Source: Gnetum montanum
Lineage: Eukaryota > Streptophyta > Gnetopsida > Gnetales > Gnetaceae
Length of the DNA stretch: 64,000 bases
Direction of reading: 5' to 3'
Assembly: GCA_015680685.1 (NCBI GenBank)
Contig: MNCI01002337.1
Span: 126,905 to 190,904 of the forward strand
The notes beneath the pieces are model-generated. The model did no database searches. It saw only the letters and a program-made list of their open reading frames with translations, and was not told the origin of the DNA. Below are positions 33,320 to 43,533 of the stretch, piece after piece. Position 1 is the stretch's first letter, and each line of letters opens with the position of its first letter. The translations under genes were made by a program, and so were the position numbers.

Positions 33320-34060
33320 TCCAAAACTCATTGGGATTGATCCTAGGATATGTCAGCATCACATCTATATTAATCCTTCCATAAAGCCAAAGAGATAGTT
33401 GCAATGGTAGTTGAATGTGAAGTTGAAGCAGATTAGCAAGGGGGAGATTGAACAACTCCTCAAGGTGGGGTTCATCTATCCCATTGCAAATAGCGAGTGG
33501 TTTAGCCCACTTGTGAATATGCCAAAGAAAGGTGGCAAGTGAAGGGTCTGTATTGACTTTAGGTTGCTGAAAATGGTGACCTGCAAAGATCATTTTCCAT
33601 TGTCATTTGTGGACTAGGTTTGGACACTATCTTTAGGCATTGCTTCTATAGATTTCTAGATGGTTATAAACCAAATCTAGATTTCAAATGAGGACTAGGT
33701 GAAAACCACATTTACAAGTCCCTAGGGGACTTTTGCATATAAAAAAAATGCCTTTTGGTCTGTGCAATGCCCCTAGAACCTTCCAATGACTTATCCTTCG
33801 CATTTTTCAATAGCAGATCGGTAGTTGGATGGAAGTCTTTATGGATGACTTCTCCACCTATGGGACTACATTTGAGCAAGCCTTGGATTGCCTTGAGCAA
33901 GTGTTGAAAGTGTGAATGAAGATTAACCTTTAGCTCAATTGGCAAAAGAGCCATTTGATGGTCCAAGAAGGCATTGTGTTGGGGCATAGAATCTCACAAG
34001 TAGGGATTGAGATGGAACCTAAAAAGATAAGGGTCATATAAGGAATTACATATTAGCTAG
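33320..34060 (+). pseudogene. pol: Reverse transcriptase of E3
   Basis: Motifs in order: HHIYINPSIKPKR (RT entry), EIEQLLKVGFIYPI, SPLVNMPKKGGK, RVCIDFRLLKMVTCKDHFPL, FVD-V, IASIDF, KTTFTSP-GTFAY, MPFGLCNAPRTFQ, MEVFMDDFSTYG, LNWQKSHLMVQEGIVLGHRI. The catalytic F-M-D-D is intact near 33838-33849. This copies genomic RNA to DNA in the particle. MVQEGIVLGHRIS and the F-DD-FS-YG wording are typical of Athila-type RTs. Several stops and frameshifts make it inactive. Confidence 0.92.
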
Positions 34061-34079
34061 AAACTATCAAAGATATTTG

Positions 34080-34650
34080 ATCATTCCTTGGACATGCTGG
34101 CTACTATTTGTGATTCATAGAGAATTTCTCTAAGATCAATAAACCATTGATGAAGCTAATAAAGGAAGATGCTTCATTCATATGGACCAAGGAATGTGAC
34201 AAGGTATTTTAGCAACTCAAGCAAAAGCTTCTAGAAACTCCAATTCTATAAGCACCCAACTAGTCTAGACTATTTTACATCATGATAGATGCATTGAACT
34301 ATGCCTTGGGAGTTGTGCTCAAATAGTTGGACAATCAAAAACATCCATAATACATCCACTACATGAGCCAGAGCATTGTGGATGCACAACTGAACTATGC
34401 CATAACAAGAAAAGAACTAATGGTGATGGTGTATGCCTTGGAGAAATTCAAGTACTATGTGCTTGGGTACAAGTTGTTTGTGCACATAGAACACAGTGTA
34501 ATTCACTTCTTATTGAACAAACTGATGGTGAGTCCTCGTGTTATACAATGGCTTGGATCTTGCAAAAATTCAATCTCACAATGGTGGATTGAAAGGAAAC
34601 TAAGAATGTGGTTGCTAACCACTTGTCTCGATTGTGATGGGATAACAAAG
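34080..34650 (+). pseudogene. pol: RNase H of E3 (with RT connection)
   Basis: Connection region: SFLGHAGYY-FIENFSKINKPL at 34085-34160. RNase H: IMIDALNYALGVVL, then HYMSQSIVDAQLNYAITRKELMVMVYALEKFKYYVLG. The first Asp (MIDA) and the Glu (RKEL) of the active site are kept. The third acidic position is E in VHIEH where YTDH is usual. It would degrade the RNA strand after minus-strand synthesis. The end reads as a decayed NVVADHLSR. One RNase H domain only; I see no second copy. Confidence 0.88.
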
Positions 34651-34899
34651 AGAAGGAGAGCATACTTTTTGATCAGTTTCTTAATGAACTTCTCTTTGCT
34701 ACTGTGATAAATGAACAAATGCCCAATGAACCTACATCATACGATGGCATCCTCACTTATCTTGTCACTTAATAGATGCCACAAGAGTTAGATTATAGGA
34801 AGAAACAATAGTTTCTTCATTAGGCTAAACATTTCATGGAGATCAATAGAAACCTTTACAAGGTGTACATTGATGGCCTATTTTGTTCATGTGTTCCTT

Positions 34900-35960
34900 A
34901 TGTTGATCAATTGCATGTCCTCTAGGATGATCCTGAGGGCCCTTGTAGGGGCCATTATGCTAGGAGATGCACGACATTAAGATCTTGATGGTAGGGTATT
35001 ATTGGCTAACAATCTTAGGGACACTCACCAATTCATTCCCCCATGTGATCACTATCAACATGATGGTGGGATGATCACTCCAATGAAAGGACCTCAATAG
35101 TGGATCCAAGCATTGGAACCTTTCGACATCTGGGACATTGACTTCATGGATCCTATCATGTCAATGTCGAATGAAAAGGTGTACATCACAGTCATTGTTG
35201 ACTATTTTATGGAATGGATAGAAGCATTAGTCATCACCAACTGTACATCCTCTACCACTGCTCAATTTGTACAATAGAATGTTGTAAATAGGTTTGAAGT
35301 GGCACATGCACTAATTTCTGATAATAGTACTTACTTTACATGCACCACCTTTTGAAAGCTCATGCATTGCTTGGGGGTAAAACATAAATTAATAACACAT
35401 CATTGCCTCCAAGCTAATGGTTAAGTAGAGGTTATTAATAGGGAGATCACTAAGATCTTAATAAGAATAATTAGCAAATGTAGGAGAGACTAGAGCACAA
35501 AACTCAATGATGCCCTTTGGGCCTATCGCTCCACATGGAAACTTCCTATAGGCTATTCTCCCTATAAGCTGGTATACCAAAAATTGCGAACTCTTCTAAT
35601 TCAATCCAAGCTTTATACACTTTCAACAGCCTGTGACCTTGACCTTGACCTTAGCCTAGCATAAAAAGAAAGACCAATCAACCTTAATGTGCTAGATGAG
35701 AATAGATTGATGGCTCTATCTTTTAATGAAGTGCATAAGGCATTCAATGAAAAACACCATGACCTCAAACTTAGGAAAGTCAAATTTACACCTAGAGATA
35801 AGGTCCTTTACTAGAACCCCACACATGTACCTCAAAAGAATAAGTTCCAAACATTGTGGGAAGGGCCCTACATATTCTATGAAACCTTTTCTTCTAGGGC
35901 CATGTTGATCTACAAACCTTACTATCCAAACAAGAAATAATTGATCAACATGTAGCAAGG
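34900..35960 (+). pseudogene. pol: Integrase of E3
   Basis: The N-terminal zinc domain is degraded (GHYARRCTTLK, then CDHYQHDGGMITPMKGP). The catalytic core reads FDIWDIDFMDPI (first Asp), VYITVIVDYFMEWIEA, ALISDNSTYFTC (second Asp; the usual G is S) and HCLQANG-VEVINREI (Glu). It ends with a C-terminal part LWAYRSTWKLPIGYSPYKLVY, FTPRDKVLY-NPTHVPQKNKFQTLWEGPY. All three D-D-E residues can be read. The ORF ends IFKISFF and then SHGGDGHLC, wording also found in E5. It would insert the cDNA into the genome. Confidence 0.9.
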
Positions 35961-36054
35961 AAAACCTTTCCATGAACCCCAAAGAGCTAGTACTAGTAAC
36001 ACCTCATTGGATGGATAGCCATGCTCAATTTTTAAAATCTCCTTCTTCCAACCT

Positions 36055-36260
36055 AGTCATGGGGGAGATGGTCATTTATGCTAATCATTCAAGTGGCTCC
36101 TTAGTTTTTCCACTTTTTGTTTCACTTTCTTTGTTTTTGTTTTTACACCTTTTTGTTTTTGCACTTTTTTTTTCACATTTTTTGTTTTACACAATCGTTA
36201 GTGTGTTTTATCTTTCTTGGATATTTTACAATTTCTTTTATATTTTACTTTATTTTGTTA
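36055..36260 (+). other. Internal PPT-like motif and T-rich tract of E3
   Basis: AGTCATGGGGG at 36055-36065 is the same 11-mer as the terminal PPT at 41191. A T-rich tract of about 150 bp follows, in a frame open from 35972 to 36313 that encodes a Phe/Leu-rich hydrophobic stretch. The open frame may only reflect base composition. E4, E5 and E6 have a similar T-rich tract after their last particle gene. Confidence 0.6.
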
Positions 36261-37570
36261 TGTCTTTTTCTTTATTGGTAGTAGGACATAGTGATGCTGT
36301 AGCTATTTACTAATGGTAGTTTGTACCTAATATTTTTGATTGCTAATGTTTGGATTCTATCTTTAAATTTTGATGATTGATAACTAAGACAAGGTTTCTT
36401 TTTCATGGAATAGGCAGTGAATCCATGTCATCTAGCCATCCACAAAAGTCTATGGTGTTCCTAGTTTTGGAAATATGAGGTTCCTTTTCATTAATGAAAC
36501 TTTAAATGAATTGGTGACCTTGGTAGTTTCCAAACATGGAAAAGATTATATGGATATACAAGGATGTGACTTCAAGGAAACACAATGCTCTTTGTACTTG
36601 CCCAAACTCTTGATTGCATGAGTGTTTTCATGGATTTCTTACTATTCTACTGTTGACCAATAATAGGAATTTAAAGTCTTTACATGATGTGGTTCCCATC
36701 CAAAAATCCATAAAAACATAAAATTCAAGAAAAAAATTTAAAATAATTAAAAAATTTTTAAAAATGAAAAAAATGATGGGAATTCAAAGCACATCCCTTA
36801 GACAAAATAATAGGCTCTAAGCATTGGTTATGGGACAATAAAGACATGTTACCCATGCTTGAAGGTCCCCTCTAACTAAGGCCATTTATCACTTCCTACT
36901 TCTCTTTTCTTCTTAATAAGGAATAATGTTTAATCTATAGGAACATTCTTGTGTCTTGAGGAGGTGGGTAGGTCTTAGAGTATTGATGTAAAGTCATTGA
37001 AAGTAGTGGGTTTTGATCTAGACTAAGGATGGACTTCATCAAGTTATTTAACCACAAAATCTATAAGAGACTTCATGTAACCATGAGATGAAACTTCATT
37101 CCACTTTTTCTCTCATCCACCAATGCTTCTTGTGATTCACCTCACTATTGGTTTCCATGTCTCATTTAATGTCTTAGTTTGATATGTTAAAATTCTTAGG
37201 TAGATCCCTCTAAATTTAGACCTTAAAATTTCCATAACCATTAGTCAATCATGTGGCCCATAGACTTCTTGGTTTGAGGATATGCAAGGGCAAAAAGGAC
37301 ATGCACCTACTATGGGGAGGATCCACTTGCATTTTTCTTAGTTGGGCTAGTTAAGTTCCTTATCCTTAGACATTTGTATAATTAAATCTTCCACATTCCC
37401 CATCGGTCACATCCAATTGTGCATTCCTTAATGGCATTTTTTTCAACAAAATCTTATTCTTCAATTTTGTGCATAATCTAGCCATCTACAAGTATTTCAT
37501 CATGTTCACAACTTTTTAGGCTCTTTGTAGGCCCAAAATTCATGCTTAAACTCCATATAGTTTTCAAAAT
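36261..37570 (+). other. 3' non-coding region of E3
   Basis: No convincing gene. Block 36780-36890 matches E5 23100-23205 in reverse. Block 37225-37350 is the conserved box, with GGGGAGGATCCACTTG near 37315-37330. A short A-rich stretch lies at 36720-36775. Confidence 0.6.
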
Positions 37571-37594
37571 ATTCTAGGTGGAAAATTTTCTACA

Positions 37595-37672
37595 TCAACT
37601 CTGTTGATGGGATAGAGGAGATGCATAAATGAGACCCTATCAACACAAGGTAAAAAAAAGTCTATATATACG
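37595..37672 (+). promoter_or_regulatory. Internal promoter-like module of E3
   Basis: Words CATCAACTCTGTTGATGGG and ATAAATGAGACCCTATCAAC precede TATATATA at 37663-37670. They resemble the TTGACA/CATCAATGAGATC words in the U3 of the same element. After the TATA comes CACATTTGTGCTCAAATGAG and a G-run, as in E6. The extra ORF begins roughly 0.6 kb downstream, so this may drive a subgenomic mRNA. No expression evidence is available. Confidence 0.5.
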
Positions 37673-38289
37673 TGGGGACACTTATCAATTTTTCACATTT
37701 GTGCTCAAATGAGGGGGGGACTTTTTTTGAAACTTTCAGAGCCTAGAACCTTCCAAGAGCCATAACTTTCAAATCATTTGTCTGATTCAGTTTGTTCTTT
37801 AGTCCTATAGCTATCAAAGTTAAGCTCTTTGTCATGGGGAAGACAAACCTTAGGTTTTTGAAGGAAAAAGTTTCAAAATTTTTCTAACTCCCACAAAGGT
37901 TTAACTAAGAAACTAACATCAAAAAATTAATTTATGAAAGTTATATCCTTCCAACAAACTCCAGTGACATTCTAAATCAAATTACATTAAAATAATTAAT
38001 CTACCATGGTCATAACTTAGTCAAAGTGTAACTACCCAACAAGATGAGATACTTAAAAGTTATAAGTTAGACATTATATGCTAATCCTTAGTTATGTTGT
38101 GACCATAGGTGACACCTAAAGGAAAGCTCATGTAGGAAGGAAGATTGTCCCAACCAAGGAACAAATGGCAAAGAACTAGAAGGGGCCAATAATAGATCCA
38201 TGAGCAAGTAACTAAAACCCACACAATGAGACCTTTTTGAGATGAGTCCAAAGTGGAATCCGTTAGGAAGATTCTTGAAGAAGTAGCCA

Positions 38290-41000
38290 TAACTGAATAG
38301 TCACATCAAGATGAAGCACGAAAGCCAAGAACAAGCCTTGAGGTCACCCTGATGAATTCTTGCCTTAATTAGATCAAATCTAAGGAGGTTTAGAAATCTA
38401 TGCTCCAAGAGTTAAACTTTGGACCCTTCTTGAAATTCTCTCATCTAGAAGTTAATACACAATTGGAGAACTCTTCCATGTTGTCCATCATCACTTCTAG
38501 CAGGAAGTGGTACATGAGAAAGACCTATATATTATGGAATAGAAGGTAGGTTTATTGAATAGTTAAATTCAAGGACATTATCATGCCCTATGTAATGAAA
38601 TTAATTTCAAAGGCAATTGGGTTGCTTGAGATTAGGACCAATCTTGTAGAAATTCCAATACAAGTAGATCCTAGTGTCAAGAAAGAATGGATGCAGTAGT
38701 GCTATGGAGTTGACCATAAGGAGTTTGATGCACTCACCATGGTGAAGCTCACATGCTTTAAGATTGTAGCCTTTTACCTTAATCCAATGGATAGGCCAAG
38801 AAAAGTCACAGCCTTCTTTACTTGTGTGTGTGCTACTCTAAGTGAAAGATCCTTGGTCAACCTTCCATACTTGATCTATCTTGAGATAGAGAAGTTATTG
38901 AAAGAGAATGAACATGGAAGAAAGGCACTCCCATTTCCATGAATCATTAGAAAAATGTGCAAGAGGGGAGGTAGAGAATACCACACAAACAATGTCATTT
39001 GGCATGTGCCAACCGCCTCTTAGGTGGAAACAATGAAGGATAAGGTGCATGCCAAAGTCATTCAAGAAGAGAAGAAACAACCACCGCCTCCATCACCCAC
39101 TCATGAAACAACATCAAAGACCTGTGCTACCATTGAGTGCATGCGTGAACTTTGAGAGAAGCTCTTGCAATAATAGAAACAACATGCAAGAACAAGTGGT
39201 GGTGGTCTAACTATGTATAGTCTAGCAATGAGTCACCTCAATGAAGTGGCTTGAAACATTAGTCAAATGGAAGATGGGATGTCATTTTCTCAACCCAAAT
39301 AATGCAAGTGCTCACAAGGTTAAATCCAATCACTTGATAGGTAACGGTATCCCTCTCACAATAGCAAAAATTCCTAGACATCTTTGGGAATGTTGCTACC
39401 TTTTGGTGCATTTGAAGAAGGGTGAGAGGATAACTACCTTGGTGATACAACACCATGGATAGGAGATGATGGCTAAAGTGGTTAATGATAAGGTGGCCAA
39501 CACACTTAACACATTTGTAGTGTCTATACTAGACATTTCTATACTTAGAGATGTGTAGATGTCTGTAGGTATCCTCAATAGTTGATTGAGTGTAGCCCAC
39601 CATGAGGAACTGCTAGACCAATTGGCAAGAACTAGACAACCAATTTTGGATGTCTTTGACCTTTCAAATATAATCATTGCAACCAAATTGGAGTTGCTAC
39701 AAGAAAGGAGTAAGTGCATGATAATGGAGGAGCAACTTGAAATAGCAAGGGCCAAAAACCAACACTTGGCTATAGAATTTGTCAATCTAAGAGCCTTCCT
39801 TGATGATCTCTCATTTCTCAACTAAGCAATCACAAGAGATGAAGCTTTCCAATTGCTTTAGAAGCATCTCAAAGAGGTTGAGAATGCTAAGAAGATGATG
39901 ATATTTTTCTAGTCCTTGGCCAATTTCATGATGCATAACATCCACAAAAACTTGGTTCAAACTCACCATGAGAATGAGATCCTGATTGTAGAAAATCATC
40001 ATCTATGGAATGTTGATGCGTAGAAGTAGTAAATGTCAAAATTCATCCATCAATAGTAGGAGTAGCTAAATAGGGTGAATGCAAAATTGAAGAGATTGGC
40101 AATAGAAAATTAAAACCTCTCCATGGAGGAAGTTCATGCCTTATGCCAAAAATCTGCAATTGAGATTGCCACTTGGAAGAATGAGGCCCTAATGTTTGAA
40201 AGAGTGAAGAATCACTACACCGACCATGTGGGAATGTAGAAAGAAATCAACAAGAAAGAAATTTAATTAGCAAAGGAAAAAGTCAGTGAGGCCCTCCAAT
40301 AGCTTGAGCAAGGAGGTAACATGTGGCAACCAATCTTTGATGGTTTGAATGCATACAATAAGGCTGAAATCCACCTAAAAGAGCTACAAATTGAGGAGAT
40401 GACTAAGTACATGGAGCTTGCCAATCTTTGCTATGAAAAATTGGCAATGCTGACTATTGGAAGGCCATGGTTAGCATTGGAAAAGTAAGTAGACAACTTG
40501 TACTTATTGTATGAGGTAGAGTTCAAGCATCATAAGGAGACCAAGCAAAAGCTTGAGATAGCAAACATGAAACTTGAAGTTCTCAAGGCAAAGTTTATGG
40601 ATCAATGATCAACTACTAAGGACTTAGCCAAAAGGATGAATAATTTCTAGGAGCTATAGAATGCACTTAGAGTGTTTAACATTGAATGTAAATAGTTTGT
40701 TATTTGATTCCTGAATGTGAAGGAGCTATTCCCTATAATGCCTTGTCCATGGGATATTCCCATGTCAACCCACATTGGTGATGCAATATGGACCATGAAT
40801 GATCCATGGAGTAAGGAAGAGAAGATGAAGTTACTATTGAATATCTTTTATCTTCCATTAGAAGTTGTAGCTACTACTGGACAACCATAATAGCCACCTC
40901 AACCATCGCATGTGCCCAAAGCAGGAGAAGGTCCTTTAAAACCTTAGGAGCCTCCATTGCCTCAGATTGTTTGAACTTCATCATCATCTTCACATCATTC
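38290..41000 (+). pseudogene. Extra ORF of E3 downstream of integrase
   Basis: Interrupted by many stops, but one frame dominates from about 38300 to 41000. The N-terminal part has VEIPIQVDPSVKKEWMQ, then DALTMVKLTCFKIVAFYLNP, LPYLIYLEIEKLL and LPFP-IIRKMCKRGG. This resembles the putative plant transposon protein domain found in Athila ORFs and related proteins. The C-terminal part (39580-40640) is rich in Glu, Lys, Leu and Gln with heptad-like spacing, so probably a coiled coil. It ends PCPWDIPMSTHIG... EPPLPQIV. E4 (minus, 52500-49440) and E2 carry the same protein. It occupies the env position, but I see no convincing signal peptide or membrane anchor. Function unknown. Confidence 0.7.
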
Positions 41001-41190
41001 AAGGAGTTTTATTTGTCATTTTTGTCCTAGTTCTTAATTTTGTTATCCTAAATACCACAATTTTGTAATGATTGTAAATTTTACACTAGGGCACTTAGTT
41101 TTTGTTATGTTTGTTTTTTTGTGTTTGTAGTTAGTCATTAATCCCATACCTTCCCAATTTTATAAGGAACACAAGGACAAGTTTTCATTT

Positions 41191-41203
41191 AGTCATGGGG
41201 GTA
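41191..41203 (+). other. polypurine tract of E3
   Basis: AGTCATGGGGGTA immediately before the 3' LTR start TGATGAG. This is the standard plus-strand primer position. Confidence 0.88.
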
Positions 41204-42074
41204 TGATGAGTCAGTCATTGGGCTACATTGACAAGATGCCTTTGATGCGATCCCATCAATGAGATCTCATCGACGTGATCCCATTGATGCATGGTTTGAC
41301 CTATTGATCTATTAATGAGGCATCTCGTTTCTGTCTATAAATGTACACCTACCTGCCACATTTATGGCATTCCTTTCATAGTTATAGTGAAGTGCTTGTA
41401 GTTTTTCCTTAGAAGTTAGAATATTTTTTGATTGCCCATAGTAGGAGTTAAAAAGTGTATAGATCTTTATTCAAGCACTATTGTACTTGAGCACTTCAGT
41501 GTGGATGATAATAAAGATGACATTTTTTTGATAAACTTTGTAGCACTTGGGCTAGATTAATTATTTCCTTATGCATTTAATATTCATGAAATTTACTTTA
41601 ATGTTTTTAAGTAATTAATTAATATCAATTTAATGGAAATACAAAAGTACAACCACTTAGAGCATATGCGTAATGCTTGGTAATCCCAGTAACACTTAAT
41701 TTTTGGTGTTCTAGTAGCATTATATCATGTTCAGGATGTGTACGGAAAGTGGGAATGGATCCTTGTGTTAGGATTAGTTAAGTGATAGCTAGTTATTAGA
41801 TTAGTTAAATATTAATTCACTTTATTCTTTATTCTTATTCTTAGATGACTTAAACCATAAATGATAAAAATGATAAAAATCATATGCCTCAGTTACACTT
41901 CACCATACCCTTGCATTTCACAAGTGGAAGTGGAAAGACAATGATTGCAATGGTTAGTTTCACCTCTTAGAACTAGTGTACTTAGAAACCTAAAGTCTTT
42001 GGAATTTGATTGGATTGTTGAATGAGTGATAGTGATTCGTATGGTTGGGCATAGGGTATACTCGCTACTCATCA
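41204..42074 (+). mobile_element. 3' LTR of E3
   Basis: 871 bp, TGATGAGTCAGTCATTGGG to CTACTCATCA. The U3 array at 41220-41320 repeats GATCCCATCAATGAGATC / CATTGATGCATGG words. TATAAAT lies at 41336-41342, and an AATAAAGATGAC signal near 41510. It retains the TATA box deleted from the 5' LTR. Confidence 0.9.
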
Positions 42075-43533
42075 ACTTTTCTTACCTTTAGCCAATTACA
42101 TATTATAATCTTCTTAATTCAAGCCCATAAGATCTTCCCTTAGGTTTGAGAGTTGAGAAAAAAATTTTGTTGTCCTTGAGGATTTCTTATGGAGCTATAG
42201 TAATAGATTTTCGTTTTTTATTTTTATTTATTTATTTATTTTTATATAAAATGATCTAAAGATAGAAAATAATGTCTTTCAAACTATAGAGACTATGAAG
42301 AATTTTGAAGCTCTTGATATTGTTTTACCTTATGATTTACATGAATCTCTATCAAGAAATATCATTTCACAATACATATTTCTATAGATTATTGAATTGT
42401 ATCACTTGAATAAAGGTTTTATACTAGTGATTTAGTCTATCCTTGAATCCTATGGAATTAATGTTTTGCATTCCTACTATTTTTTTGAATCTTTTTGGCA
42501 TGTTAAACTAGTCAATTTTGAAATGATTGAGAGATCATTGGATCTTAAAGTCTTTATGGATCAGTGTAATAATTTTATTACTCTAGAATGAAAAGTAGAT
42601 TTTAATCATTTTTCTTTTGATTACTTTAAAATTCCTTGCTAAATTGAATTAGAAATTCTTCCTCTTATTTTGCAAAGTATTGAAGGCAAAGTTATTACCA
42701 ACATTAGCACAATCCTAAAGACAAAGTAAAAAATGTTACTAGATGGTATGAAATGCACGTTATTTTCTAGAGATTGGTTTATAGTAGAGGAAGACAAGAT
42801 TAAAACTAGAAATGTTTATTGCATCCACAAAATCACAAAGGATTTGTTGGATGGTTACAAAACCTCAACAAATTTTCAAAGAAAGTTGAAAATGTTATTG
42901 ATGTAATGCTTCAAGCATAGAGGGTCAATTTGAAGGAAAATAATTAGCATATTGCAATTAATATTATAATTTATTTAAATGTAAGTCAAATATGGGTAAA
43001 ATAAAAAGATATATTCTTCATCCTTTATGCCTTATTTGCATAGTCTATAAATGATCTTATCTCAATAAATTAATTCAATGATCTATCTCAATAAGATGTT
43101 GAGAGTTCATTTTTGTACTAGCAATTTGATTCCTTATATGAATAGGAATATATGAGATTATATACTTTTGAGTACTAAATAACAAACCTCCTCTAATTGA
43201 ATATAAATAAAAATGCTTATTTCCTAATGTATTTAACCAAACCTTAGGTATGACTTTTTTTTAATAGTCTTCTAGATGAGTCTTTTGTTTAAAGGAAGAT
43301 CTTCCATTACAATATTCCATGATTAAAGCCATACTTTTTCTTGATGCAACCATTTATTGTCATGTGTAGCATTCATTATTTCTTTAGCATAATTGACTTC
43401 ATCAATGTGACTTAACTTCTAAGTATAAGTAATAAATTGATAAAGAGCTTCAACTTCAAGAGGAAGCATATATGCTTCTAAAAGTAAGATATTATAAGAG
43501 GTCTGCATTTTCACTTGAAATTCACATACAAGA
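42075..43533 (+). other. Unassigned region with a decayed coding trace
   Basis: At 42290-42910 one plus frame is long for such AT-rich DNA, with few stops. It includes NFEALDIVLPYDLHESLS, then FFESFWHVKLVNFEMIERS and SIEGKVITNISTILK. I do not recognise it; it could be a plant L1 ORF1 or a host pseudogene. The rest is featureless. It is the right flank of E3 and runs into the duplicated LINE block. Confidence 0.4.

Larger units (their letters stand above)
28874..42074 (+). mobile_element. Athila-like element E3 with complete gene order
   Basis: 13.2 kb element with LTRs at 28874-29694 and 41204-42074, PBS, gag, protease, RT, RNase H, integrase, a long 3' region, an extra ORF and a PPT. Flanks are TCTTT and ACTTT, a target duplication with one mismatch. 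The two LTRs differ by many substitutions and an indel, so insertion is old. Order protease-RT-RH-INT makes it Ty3/gypsy. RT wording, tRNA-Asp PBS and the ORF after integrase point to Athila. It is the kind of relative that could have mobilised E4, E5 and E6. Confidence 0.9.

Noticed and set aside
35972-36313. Possible small membrane protein (Phe/Leu-rich 113-codon frame) as an envelope gene
   Set aside because: It overlaps the pol C-terminus wording and a T-rich tract; E4 and E6 have stops in the equivalent tract. Kept only as a base-composition feature.
38290-41000. Extra ORF as a true retroviral envelope
   Set aside because: No convincing signal peptide, fusion peptide or C-terminal anchor; the protein looks coiled-coil and soluble.
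28874-42074. Integrated pararetrovirus
   Set aside because: Presence of LTRs, PPT, tRNA-Asp PBS, integrase and target duplication fits a Ty3/gypsy retrotransposon.
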